Assembly (NCBI GenBank): GCA_964370825.1
Contig: CAYJKY010000013.1
Coordinates: 1-64,000 of the forward strand
From: CAYJBH01 sp964370825
GTDB taxonomy: Bacteria; Bacillota; Clostridia; Oscillospirales; Ruminococcaceae
DNA length: 64,000 bases
Direction of reading: 5' to 3'
Part shown: positions 8,089 through 16,489 of the stretch, piece by piece
Layout of the letters: every line of letters begins with the position of its first letter
Numbering within the stretch: position 1 is the stretch's first letter
Notes under the pieces: model-generated
What the model was told of the DNA's origin: nothing
What the model saw: only the letters and a program-made list of their open reading frames with translations
The model's database searches: none
Made by a program: the position numbers and the translations under genes

Positions 8089-9279
8089 CTATTTGATATA
8101 TCTGTGTTCTGCAGAGGCTGAAACCTCCTGCTCCATCTCGTAAAGATTTAAAATTGCTGCCTCTGCCTCGCTAACCTCGGAAATCTCCGGCTTTGTTTTG
8201 GGGTGCGGTGGTGTAAATATGGTGCAGCAATCCTCATAGGGCTCTATAGACGTCTCAAATGTGCCAATTTTCTTTGCCAAAGCCGTTATCTCTATTTTGT
8301 CCTGACAGATAAGCGGTCGTAATATAAGCATGTCGGTTGCCGCATCGCTGCAACAAAGTCCTTTAAGTGTTTGGCTGGCTACCTGTGCAAGGCTCTCACC
8401 GGTTATGAGTGCATCACAACGGTTTTTCTTTGCCAAAATATCCGCAATCCTCACCATGCTTCGACGCATTATTATGGTGTGTAGCTCCTCCGGTGCGTTT
8501 TTGCGGAGCAGTTCGCCGATAGGGGTAAAGTTAACTATATCAAGATTTATCGGTCCTGTGTGCTGTGAAACAATTTCGGCAAGTCGCTCCACCTTTTTTT
8601 GTGCCCTCACCGAGGTGTAGGGCGGACTGGAGAAGTGTACAGCGTTGAGGGCGAGCCCACGTTTTGCCGCAAGGTATGCCGCAACCGGTGAATCGATGCC
8701 ACCGGATAGCAGTAGCATTGCTCTTCCGCTACTCCCCACCGGCATTCCGCCTACCGCAGTTTCCTTGCCGGTATGAAGATAGGCCTTTCCATCCCGAATT
8801 TCAACAAATACAACCGTTTCGGGGTTTTTAACATCCACCGAAAGATTGTCAAAATTATCAAGGATAACACCGCCAAGCTCTGAGCATATCTCGGGTGATT
8901 TTAACGGAAAATCCTTGTCTGCACGCTTTGCCATGACCTTAAAGGTTTTTGCGGCTCTCAGCTGCTTTTCAAAAAGCTTCGGCACCTCTGCACAGATAAG
9001 CTCAAAATCTCTCGGTAAAATAAATGCACAGGATACCGAGGAGAGCCCGAAGGTTCCTTTTACAATCTCATAGGCGAGATTAACATCAACCTCCTGTTCC
9101 GGGCTGATAAAAAAGGTGGACTGTGATATGGTGATGTCAAAACGCCCGAGCGACCTCAATCGATGTTTGAGATTTTCTCTGATAGAGGATTCGAAAAATC
9201 GGCGATTAAGTCCCTTTAGGGCAACCTCTCCCTCGTACCCCATTATTATCTGCTTATATTTCGACATTATTATGCCCAT
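8089..9279 (-). CDS. thiI: tRNA 4-thiouridine synthetase ThiI
   Basis: The 396-residue protein has an N-terminal ferredoxin-like/THUMP region (residues about 60-165) and a PP-loop ATPase domain with LLLSGGIDSPVAAYLAAKRG near residue 190. It adenylates U8 of tRNA for thiolation and can also supply thiazole sulfur. The C-terminal rhodanese domain of proteobacterial ThiI is absent, as is usual in Firmicutes, so sulfur would come from a dedicated cysteine desulfurase not seen here. Two starts are possible, ATG 9279 or ATG 9267, and neither has ideal spacing from AAAGAAAGGG. It lies 42 bases after secA. Confidence 0.93.
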   Translation of the reverse strand: MGIIMSKYKQIIMGYEGEVALKGLNRRFFESSIRENLKHRLRSLGRFDITISQSTFFISPEQEVDVNLAYEIVKGTFGLSSVSCAFILPRDFELICAEVPKLFEKQLRAAKTFKVMAKRADKDFPLKSPEICSELGGVILDNFDNLSVDVKNPETVVFVEIRDGKAYLHTGKETAVGGMPVGSSGRAMLLLSGGIDSPVAAYLAAKRGLALNAVHFSSPPYTSVRAQKKVERLAEIVSQHTGPINLDIVNFTPIGELLRKNAPEELHTIIMRRSMVRIADILAKKNRCDALITGESLAQVASQTLKGLCCSDAATDMLILRPLICQDKIEITALAKKIGTFETSIEPYEDCCTIFTPPHPKTKPEISEVSEAEAAILNLYEMEQEVSASAEHRYIK

Positions 9280-9321
9280 GCCCTTTCTTTTTGTTAGCTT
9301 GATAATTGTAGTTTTTGTGCT

Positions 9322-12075
9322 TTATACAGCTCCATCCTTTTGGGCACAACATTTTTTATACTTTTTACCGCTACCACAGGGGCAGGGGTCGTTACGTCCA
9401 ACCTTGGGTTCTGTTCGCCTGTCCGGCTGTTTTATTGTCTGCGCCGCCGCACCGCCACCACTCTCACCGGTCACCTTGGCAACCTGCTTCCTTACAATGG
9501 GCTGGTCGGCAACAAGCTTTGCGGTTAAAACAATTCTCGCAGTTTCTTCCTTTATGGTCTGAACCATATCGTCGAACATATCAAAGCCTTCGATGCGGTA
9601 CTCAATAACAGGGTTACGCTGTGCATAGCTACGCAGATGAATACCACGTCTCAGCTCATCCATCGCATCGATGTGTTCCATCCAGCGGAGATCAACCGTT
9701 TTAAGCAGAACATACCTCTCAAACTCCTGCATATTTTTCTCGCCGAGAAGGGCATATCGTTTGTCGTAGATGGTGTTTGCACGCTCCATCAGTATTTCGG
9801 TTATGTCATCCGACTCGATGCCGTCAAGCTCTTCCACGCTGTAATGGAAGTCCTCATCCTTTGTAAGCCAACCGTGGTAGTGGCTACGAAGTTCGGTGAA
9901 ATTCCAATCGTCCTTAACCTCACCGGTAAGGTTTTTGGCAACCTGTGACTCCACGCTTTCACGTATCATGGTCTTTACATTGTCGCTAACCGTTTGACCG
10001 TCTAAAACCTGACCACGCTGGGTGTATATAATCTCACGCTGTGAATTCATTACATCGTCGTAGTCAAGCACTGTTTTACGGGTTGAGAAGTTTCGAGCCT
10101 CCAATTTTTTCTGGCTGCTCTCGATAGTGCTTGTGACCATACGGTTTTCTATAGGTGTATCTTCATCGACGCCGAGGGTGGTCATTAGACCTTGAACCCT
10201 CTCGCCGCCGAACAATCTCATCAAATCGTCCTCAAGCGAGATGTAAAAACGTGTTTCACCTACATCACCCTGTCGACCGCTTCGTCCGCGTAGCTGATTA
10301 TCGATACGACGGCTTTCATGACGTTCTGTACCGATGATAAAGAGACCGCCCACCGCCTTGACCTTTTCCGCCTCGGCTGAAACCTCGTCCTTATGTTTTG
10401 CAGAAAATTCTTCAAATGCGGCTCTTGCGGCTAAAATTTCCTCGTCGTCGGTGTCGCCGTGACCGGTGGACTCCACAATCTGTTCCGGAGTAAAGCCCTT
10501 TTTATGCATCTCGTCCTTGGCCATAAACTCTACGTTACCGCCAAGTAGAATATCGGTACCACGTCCCGCCATGTTGGTTGCGATGGTAACTGCACCAAAC
10601 TTACCTGCCTGGGCAACTATTGACGCCTCCTGCTCATGAAACTTAGCATTTAGAACGTTATGCTTAACACCACGTTTTTTGAGCATGGAGGAGATAAGCT
10701 CGCTTCGGTCGATGGTGATTGTGCCGACCAGAACCGGCTGACCCTTTTCGTGACACTCCACGACCTGTTCCACCACAGCACGGAATTTTCCGTTCATGGT
10801 TTTGTAGATGCTGTCCTCATGGTCTTTACGAGAGTTTGGGCGGTTAGGCGGTATCTCCACCACCTCAAGTCCGTAGATATCTAAAAATTCGGATGCCTCG
10901 GTCTTGGCGGTACCGGTCATACCGGATAGCCCTTTATACATTCTGAAATAGTTCTGAAAGGTGATGGTGGCAAGGGTTTTGTTCTCCCTCGCAATATTTA
11001 CATTCTCCTTTGCCTCGATTGCCTGATGAAGACCGGCACTGTAGCGCCTACCCACCATCATACGACCGGTAAACTCGTCGACAATAACAACCTCGCCGTC
11101 CTTTACGATGTAATCCACATCCCTTTTCATAACGCCGTAGGCACGTATCGCCTGGTTAATGTGGTGGTAAAGCTCGGCGCTCTCGCCCTCGGCAAGATTT
11201 TCTACCGAGAAAAACCGCTCAGCCTTTTCGATACCTTTTTTGGTAAGGCTGACAGTTTTATGCTTTTCATCGATGATATAGTCGGAATCGATGGTATCGT
11301 CATGCTCCTCTTTGGTGTCCATCTCCACCATCCTGTGCGCACGCAGACCTTTTGCAAAGGTGTTGGCAAGCTTATACAGGTCGCTGGATTTATCACCGGC
11401 ACCGGAGATGATGAGCGGTGTTCTTGCCTCGTCTACAAGGATGCTGTCCACCTCGTCTACAATGGCAAAATGATGGCCGCGCTGTACTCGGTTTTCCTTA
11501 TAGGTGACCATGTTGTCACGCAGATAATCAAAGCCGAGTTCGTTGTTTGTTCCATAAGTAATGTCGCAGTTATAGGCAGCACGACGCTCCTCGTTGTTCA
11601 TGCCATGGGTAATAACGCCGACGGTAAGTCCAAGAAAACGGTACACCTTACCCATCCACTCGCTGTCACGCTTTGCAAGGTAGTCGTTAACGGTTACAAC
11701 ATGAACACCTTTACCCTCCAGTGCATTGAGATAAGCGGCAAGGGTTGCAACAAGGGTTTTACCTTCGCCGGTCTTCATCTCGGCAATTCTACGCTGTGTC
11801 AGCACAACACCGCCGATAATCTGAACATCGAAATGTCGCATAAACAAAACACGAGAAGCCGCCTCACGGCAAACGGCAAACGCCTCCGGCATTATCTGCT
11901 GAAGTGTTTCCCCGTCGGAAATCCGCTTTTTAAACAGTTCGGTCTGCCCCGAAAGCTCGGACGAGGACATCCCCTTATACTTAGATTCCAGCGCCGCAAC
12001 CTCTGCGACTATAGGATTAATTTTCTTTAATTCCTTCTTGGAAAAATCTCCAAATAATATATCAAGTAAAGCCAC
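9322..12075 (-). CDS. secA: Preprotein translocase ATPase SecA
   Basis: The motor ATPase that drives Sec-dependent export through SecYEG. Walker A is MKTGEGKTLVATL near residue 105, and the DEVDSILVDEARTPLIISG segment and the AGRGTDI and GRSGRQGD helicase motifs are intact. It ends with the zinc-binding SEC-C motif CPCGSGKKYKKCC for SecB/ribosome contact. An in-frame TTG at 12090 is possible, but GGAAGGG is correctly spaced for GTG 12075, giving MALLDILFGDFSKKEL as expected for the family (917 residues). The promoter appears to run into the assembly gap upstream. Confidence 0.97.
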   Translation of the reverse strand: MALLDILFGDFSKKELKKINPIVAEVAALESKYKGMSSSELSGQTELFKKRISDGETLQQIMPEAFAVCREAASRVLFMRHFDVQIIGGVVLTQRRIAEMKTGEGKTLVATLAAYLNALEGKGVHVVTVNDYLAKRDSEWMGKVYRFLGLTVGVITHGMNNEERRAAYNCDITYGTNNELGFDYLRDNMVTYKENRVQRGHHFAIVDEVDSILVDEARTPLIISGAGDKSSDLYKLANTFAKGLRAHRMVEMDTKEEHDDTIDSDYIIDEKHKTVSLTKKGIEKAERFFSVENLAEGESAELYHHINQAIRAYGVMKRDVDYIVKDGEVVIVDEFTGRMMVGRRYSAGLHQAIEAKENVNIARENKTLATITFQNYFRMYKGLSGMTGTAKTEASEFLDIYGLEVVEIPPNRPNSRKDHEDSIYKTMNGKFRAVVEQVVECHEKGQPVLVGTITIDRSELISSMLKKRGVKHNVLNAKFHEQEASIVAQAGKFGAVTIATNMAGRGTDILLGGNVEFMAKDEMHKKGFTPEQIVESTGHGDTDDEEILAARAAFEEFSAKHKDEVSAEAEKVKAVGGLFIIGTERHESRRIDNQLRGRSGRQGDVGETRFYISLEDDLMRLFGGERVQGLMTTLGVDEDTPIENRMVTSTIESSQKKLEARNFSTRKTVLDYDDVMNSQREIIYTQRGQVLDGQTVSDNVKTMIRESVESQVAKNLTGEVKDDWNFTELRSHYHGWLTKDEDFHYSVEELDGIESDDITEILMERANTIYDKRYALLGEKNMQEFERYVLLKTVDLRWMEHIDAMDELRRGIHLRSYAQRNPVIEYRIEGFDMFDDMVQTIKEETARIVLTAKLVADQPIVRKQVAKVTGESGGGAAAQTIKQPDRRTEPKVGRNDPCPCGSGKKYKKCCAQKDGAV

Positions 12076-12113
12076 AACAAACCCTTCCAATTAAAAAAAG
12101 ACTATCATGCCTA

Positions 12114-12137
12114 AGTATAAAACTTTTTTTAACGTTT
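12114..12137 (-). promoter_or_regulatory. Probable secA promoter, -35 truncated by the gap
   Basis: On the - strand TATACT (12119-12114) is a good -10. Seventeen bases further upstream the known sequence stops at the N run, exactly where the 106-bp repeat would supply TTGACA. If the gap begins with the same repeat (GTCAA on +), the promoter is TTGACA-17-TATACT. The -35 is therefore inferred, not seen. Confidence 0.5.
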
Positions 12138-12237
12138 NNNNNNNNNNNNNNNNNNNNNNNNNNNNNNNNNNNNNNNNNNNNNNNNNNNNNNNNNNNNNNN
12201 NNNNNNNNNNNNNNNNNNNNNNNNNNNNNNNNNNNNN
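12138..12237. other. Assembly gap of 100 N
   Basis: Exactly 100 N, a usual placeholder for unknown length. Both edges match the boundary of the 106-bp tandem repeat: left edge ...AACGTTT, right edge GTCAAATTTT... The break was probably caused by that repeat. Confidence 0.98.
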
Positions 12238-12443
12238 GTCAAATTTTTAAGTTAGCCGAAAATTCAATGCAAGCGTAAATTGATACTCATACCTGTAAAA
12301 TAAAAAAGTTATATACTTTTGAATAAAACTTTTTTTAACGTTTGTCAAATTTTTAAGTTAGCCGAAAATTCAATGCAAGCGTAAATTGATACTCATACTT
12401 GTAAAATAAAAAAATTATATACTTTTGAATAAAACTTTTTGAG
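12238..12443. repeat. 106-bp tandem repeat flanking the gap
   Basis: One full copy (12238-12343) is followed by a second copy from 12344 that diverges at 12441. The 3' end of a further copy (AAAACTTTTTTTAACGTTT) precedes the gap. Differences between the copies are few single-base changes. Each unit on the - strand contains TTGACA followed 17 bases later by TATTCA, so each resembles a decayed copy of the secA promoter. A related core around GTTATATACTTTT recurs at 12508-12520. The copy number inside the gap is unknown. No gene is seen in 12091-12575. Confidence 0.85.
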
Positions 12444-12575
12444 GATATCACAAACACAGTGTTACAGAAATATAAAAACCTTTTTTGCTACGATAAACGA
12501 AAAAAAGTTATATACTTTTCAGTCACTAATCATATAGTAGTAAAAAATTTACACGCTAATTTTATATAATATAAA

Positions 12576-13052
12576 TTAAAGTGTTTTTCTCATAGTCATA
12601 TTTCCATCAAAATCTTCTTTAACCATGTAACCTAATTTTGCATATAAATTATATGCAACTCTGTTATGTTTGAAAACATTTAATTCTATATATTTAATCT
12701 GTTTTGAGAATGCTTCTTCCTCTAATAATTTCATGGTTTTATAGCCGAACCCTTGATTTCTAAAATTCTCAAAAATTATTATATCAAAAACAAATCCAAC
12801 AGACATGTCTTCAAAATTGTTTCCATACCATAGTAACCCTACTTCTTCTTGATGGTTATTTATAATCATATATAAATAGTTATTATTTGTATCCATACCA
12901 TTCGGCAGTATAGATTCAAACTCAAATATCGATTTCGATAAGGCATTTTCTTGTGTTTCCTGTTTTGATTTAATTAAATCACTGGCATAATCTTTCACTG
13001 AAAAATCTTTATATTTAACAAATTCAGCATTAGTTAATTTTCTAAACTTCAT
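12576..13052 (-). CDS. GNAT-family N-acetyltransferase
   Basis: A 158-residue protein of the GNAT fold, which transfers acetyl from acetyl-CoA to an amine. The acetyl-CoA pyrophosphate loop RNQGFGYKTM (Q/R-x-x-G-x-G) lies near residue 108, and NRVAYNLYAKLGYMV is the typical C-terminal motif. The substrate is unknown. AAGAGG precedes ATG 13052; a TTG at 13061 is also in frame. The gene is clearly more AT-rich than its neighbours and has its own promoter, so recent horizontal acquisition is plausible. Confidence 0.85.
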   Translation of the reverse strand: MKFRKLTNAEFVKYKDFSVKDYASDLIKSKQETQENALSKSIFEFESILPNGMDTNNNYLYMIINNHQEEVGLLWYGNNFEDMSVGFVFDIIIFENFRNQGFGYKTMKLLEEEAFSKQIKYIELNVFKHNRVAYNLYAKLGYMVKEDFDGNMTMRKTL

Positions 13053-13114
13053 TAAGTTCAAACCTCTTACTTCTTAAAACAAATACAAGCCTTAAAATCA
13101 ATCTATGTTAAAAT

Positions 13115-13143
13115 AGTATAACACTTTATCAAAAAAAATTCAA
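13115..13143 (-). promoter_or_regulatory. Promoter of the GNAT gene
   Basis: On the - strand TTGAAT (13143-13138), a 17-bp spacer, then TATACT (13120-13115). Confidence 0.6.
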
Positions 13144-13211
13144 CGTTTCACAGGAATCGTAAATAGGATTAAGCTCCTACAAAAACCATTAAGTTTATAA
13201 AACTATTCGGA

Positions 13212-13240
13212 TTGCGTTTTATGTATAAATGTGATATAAT
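13212..13240 (+). promoter_or_regulatory. Promoter of the SGNH hydrolase gene
   Basis: TTGCGT (13212-13217), a 17-bp spacer and a perfect TATAAT (13235-13240), 58 bases before the start codon. Confidence 0.65.
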
Positions 13241-13298
13241 ACTCTAAATTGGTTAAAATACACCAAAACGTATATAATGTAGCGAGAGATTAAAATAG

Positions 13299-14807
13299 AT
13301 GTCGTATAATAAAAGAAAAAGGACGAAAGCAAAAAAATTTGACCCGATAAAGTTTATACAGTCACTGTCCCCACAACAGATGGGCATAACTATTGCCGGC
13401 GTGAGCATTGTTATTATATTGGCGGCATGGCTTGTCATCTTTGCATTTTCTCCGGAAGTGCAGTCGGAGCCGATGGTTGAGTCCTCAACACTCGTCAGCT
13501 CGACACAGAGTAGCTCGGTTGTTAGAGAGACGTTCGACAAGGATACAATTTCCCGAGTCAGTGCCGAGTATGAGGGAACTCTACTGATAGAGACGCCTGA
13601 CGCCGGAGTAGAGTATGTAACCGACACAGTATTTCTCGGCGACTCCAACACGGCGCGCATGATAACCTACGGTGACAGTACCGGACTTTCCATGGAAAAT
13701 GCCATCGGAATAGAGAGTATGGGAATTACAAGCGTCCCCAGCCTGCGATGTGTTCGTTTTTCCGGCATGAGCGACATGACAATGCCGGATGCGGTTGCAC
13801 TGATGCAACCTCGTAGGGTGGTGATAAACTTTGGAACCAACAACGCCGGCATGGGTACAGAAAGTTTTAAAAAGTCCTACAAGACCGCCATTGAGGCAAT
13901 TCAGGAGGAGTGGCCGTATGCCGACATAATTATCGCCTCGGTCTTTCCTATAACATCAAGCTGCAGTTACACTAACATCTCGATGGACTGGATAGAATCC
14001 ACAAATCTTGCTCTTTTGGAACTCGCCGAAGAGATGGATCTCGATTTTCTGAACTGGTCGGAGGCGATAAAGGACCCCAATACCGGATATGCCCAAAATA
14101 AATATATGGTGAGTGACGGCATTCACATCAGCGAGGCAGGGGCAGCAGCAGTTATCGACTATTTCCGCACACATAGCTTTGAGGGGGAGGACACCCGTCC
14201 AAAACCCCTCGATAATGTACCTAATCGTTTACCCACCCCGGAAGGTCTCTTCCCGAAACCGGTGTTCACCGTTCCGGACGACACCTCCACCGCCGAATCC
14301 ATGTCAAGCATCAGTATATCGGTCAGCGGTTCTGAAGGCGGTACCGCCACCGGTTCCGGCGTCGGAACTCCCGGAACAGCAGTTTCAATAGCTGCCACCG
14401 TTATGGCAGAGCCCGGATATCAGTTTGACAGCTGGGTAGTCTCGGCAGGAGATGTTTCCGGAAGTGCAACCTCGATCATTGTTGTAATACCGACAGATCA
14501 AACCGAGAATATAAGTGTAGTGGCAAAGTTTAAGGAGATAACCTCGTCGAGCTCATCATCTTCGAGTTCTTCCTCCTCGTCGAACACAACTTCAAGCTCA
14601 AGCTCAAGTTCAAGTCCAGCACCGAGCTCAAGTTCAAGCTCAAGCCCCGCACCGAGTTCAAGTTCAAGCTCAAGCCCTGCACCAAGCTCGAGTTCAAGCC
14701 CTGCACCAAGCTCAAGCTCAGAGGCACCTGTAGACCCACCGGTTGATCCACCTGTAGACCCACCTGTAGACCCGCCGGTCGATACCGGTGACACGACCAC
14801 CGAATAA
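13299..14807 (+). CDS. Membrane-anchored SGNH/GDSL hydrolase with Ser-rich tail
   Basis: A 502-residue surface protein. A basic N-terminus is followed by one membrane segment (about 29-50) with no lipobox. The SGNH esterase domain has GDSN (Ser116), GTNN (178-182) and DGIH (Asp273, His276) as nucleophile, oxyanion and base blocks. Residues about 340-415 resemble a divergent InlB-B/Listeria-type repeat (ATVMAEPGYQFDSWVV...). A long low-complexity tail of Ser runs broken by PAP, then PVDP repeats, ends the protein. There is no LPXTG sorting signal. It probably de-acylates an extracellular polysaccharide or peptidoglycan. Confidence 0.82.
   Translation: MSYNKRKRTKAKKFDPIKFIQSLSPQQMGITIAGVSIVIILAAWLVIFAFSPEVQSEPMVESSTLVSSTQSSSVVRETFDKDTISRVSAEYEGTLLIETPDAGVEYVTDTVFLGDSNTARMITYGDSTGLSMENAIGIESMGITSVPSLRCVRFSGMSDMTMPDAVALMQPRRVVINFGTNNAGMGTESFKKSYKTAIEAIQEEWPYADIIIASVFPITSSCSYTNISMDWIESTNLALLELAEEMDLDFLNWSEAIKDPNTGYAQNKYMVSDGIHISEAGAAAVIDYFRTHSFEGEDTRPKPLDNVPNRLPTPEGLFPKPVFTVPDDTSTAESMSSISISVSGSEGGTATGSGVGTPGTAVSIAATVMAEPGYQFDSWVVSAGDVSGSATSIIVVIPTDQTENISVVAKFKEITSSSSSSSSSSSSSNTTSSSSSSSSPAPSSSSSSSPAPSSSSSSSPAPSSSSSPAPSSSSEAPVDPPVDPPVDPPVDPPVDTGDTTTE
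14540..14787 (+). repeat. Low-complexity coding repeats (Ser/Pro-Ala, Pro-Val-Asp)
   Basis: Short in-frame DNA repeats of AGCTCAAGTTCAAG type encode Ser runs separated by Pro-Ala-Pro, followed by repeated CCACCTGTAGAC-type units encoding PPVD. Such tracts can change length by slippage in steps of three bases without frameshift. They likely form a flexible spacer outside the membrane. Confidence 0.8.
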
Positions 14808-14830
14808 AAACGACATAATTAAGGTGAGCT

Positions 14831-15628
14831 ATGAAATTTGGCTGTTGCTTAGGTTTTGCCAAACAGAATAATAAAATCGAGGTTAATAATATAGCCGAGC
14901 TTTCGGCTGCCGGTTATGATTACGTCGAACTACCCGCCTCTGCGGTTGCACAGCTGAGCGAATCGGAGTGTAAATATCTTGTAGAGAATATTAAATCATA
15001 TGCGCTAGACACCGGGGTTGCAAACCTTGCCTTTCCGGGAGACATTGATATAATCGGTGACAAGGTTGACTATGTTAAGGTGGATGACTACCTGTCGGTA
15101 ATGATGGGCAACCTCTCGCTGGTTGGAGTAAAAAAACTTGTTTTGGGTAGCGGTAAAATACGAAGTATACCGAGCTATTTAGGATATGAGCAGGGTGCAT
15201 CACAGCTTAAAAATGTTATAAGGCGCATGTCAAAATTTGCAGAGCCGTATAACATAACGGTGGTGTTGGAACCGCTAAACCGGCTCGAGAGCAATATTAT
15301 TAACTCTGTTACCGAGGCATGCTTACTTGCAAGGGAGATAAACCTTGAGAGTGTTCAGATATTGTGTGACTACTACCACATGGTAATGGAGCAGGAGGCA
15401 GTCGAAGTTATCCCGCAGATCAAACTTTACGGATTATCGTTACAGCATGTACATATTGCCAATCCGGTCGGGCGGATATATCCTACCGACGGTGAGGATT
15501 ACTCTGTTTTATTTTCCGCCTTAAAGGAGGCGGGATACGACCAAACAATAAGTGTAGAGGGTAAAACCGATGACTTTGCTTTGGATTCTGCCATGGCGAT
15601 TAAGACTCTCAAAAAATACGTTGAATAG
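14831..15628 (+). CDS. Sugar phosphate isomerase/epimerase (AP-endonuclease-2 TIM barrel)
   Basis: A 265-residue xylose-isomerase-like TIM-barrel protein. Glu residues in VVLEPLNRLESN (near 143) and IEVEG-like SVEGKT (near 246), together with Asp/His in LCDYYHM (near 182) and HVHIAN (near 205), match the metal-ligand positions of the family. The substrate is unknown; relatives isomerise or epimerise keto-sugars, inosose or hydroxypyruvate. AAGGTGAGCT precedes the ATG. It lies 23 bases after the SGNH gene and 21 bases before a membrane protein. Confidence 0.8.
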   Translation: MKFGCCLGFAKQNNKIEVNNIAELSAAGYDYVELPASAVAQLSESECKYLVENIKSYALDTGVANLAFPGDIDIIGDKVDYVKVDDYLSVMMGNLSLVGVKKLVLGSGKIRSIPSYLGYEQGASQLKNVIRRMSKFAEPYNITVVLEPLNRLESNIINSVTEACLLAREINLESVQILCDYYHMVMEQEAVEVIPQIKLYGLSLQHVHIANPVGRIYPTDGEDYSVLFSALKEAGYDQTISVEGKTDDFALDSAMAIKTLKKYVE

Positions 15629-15649
15629 TTTTGGAAAGGGGTGTTCTGT

Positions 15650-16471
15650 ATGGGGAACAAAAAGGATGAAAAAAAGAAAGCTCGTGAAAAGTTCAGTAAA
15701 CTTTTAAACTTTGAGTTGAGGGAGCACAAAAGTTCCTTCATTGTATTTAGCATATTACGTGCCATTGTGATAATAATAATGGTGCGTCAGTTCTTTTTGG
15801 GAAACTATGAGGGAGTGTTCTTCTGCTTCTTGTCACTTGTTCTTTTCTATATTCCAAGCTGGATTCAGGTGAAAACTAACATTTCGCTCCCTGCGGCACT
15901 GGAGATAACCATATTTCTATTTATATTTGCCGCTGAGATACTGGGAGAGATAAATGCATTTTATGTAAAAATTAACGGCTGGGATACAATGTTGCACACC
16001 ATTAACGGCTTTTTAGCCGCCGCTGTCGGATTTTCCATGGTAGTTATTCTCAATAACGATGATCGACTTACCTTTAATCTCTCGCCGATATTTATGGCAT
16101 TGATGGCATTCTGTTTTTCTATGACTGTTGCGGTGGTGTGGGAATTTTTCGAATTTGGAATGGATTATATATTTGCCACCGACATGCAGAAGGATACCAT
16201 TATAAACGCCATCCACACGGTAGCTCTTGATGAGACCGAGACAAACACCGTTGTAAGCATAACCGGTATAGATGAGGTTGTTATAAACGGTGAAGAGTTG
16301 GGACTTGGGGGATATCTTGATATCGGACTTTTAGACACCATGAAGGATATGATAGTAAACTTTATCGGTGCAGCTATCTTTTCGGTATGCGGCTTTTTCT
16401 ACGTAAAGTCAAAGGGGTACAAAAGAACAATAGCACAAAATTTTGTTCCGACACGTAAAAATCAGGAATAA
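15650..16471 (+). CDS. YjdF/DUF2238-like integral membrane protein
   Basis: A 273-residue protein with a charged cytoplasmic N-terminus (NKKDEKKKAREK) and about six membrane segments. The central block DTMLHTINGFLAAAVGFSMV and the WEFFEFGMDYIF segment are typical of the DUF2238/YjdF family of unknown function. An in-frame GTG at 15641 abuts GGAAAGGG, so ATG 15650 with an 8-base spacer is preferred. No catalytic role can be assigned. Confidence 0.75.
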   Translation: MGNKKDEKKKAREKFSKLLNFELREHKSSFIVFSILRAIVIIIMVRQFFLGNYEGVFFCFLSLVLFYIPSWIQVKTNISLPAALEITIFLFIFAAEILGEINAFYVKINGWDTMLHTINGFLAAAVGFSMVVILNNDDRLTFNLSPIFMALMAFCFSMTVAVVWEFFEFGMDYIFATDMQKDTIINAIHTVALDETETNTVVSITGIDEVVINGEELGLGGYLDIGLLDTMKDMIVNFIGAAIFSVCGFFYVKSKGYKRTIAQNFVPTRKNQE

Positions 16472-16489
16472 ATTAAATATGGTTTTGCC

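Noticed and set aside
11026..12030. Long + strand frame of 334 codons antisense to secA
   Set aside because: It lies wholly within the strongly conserved secA gene, has no domain or ribosome binding site, and is explained by secA codon bias.
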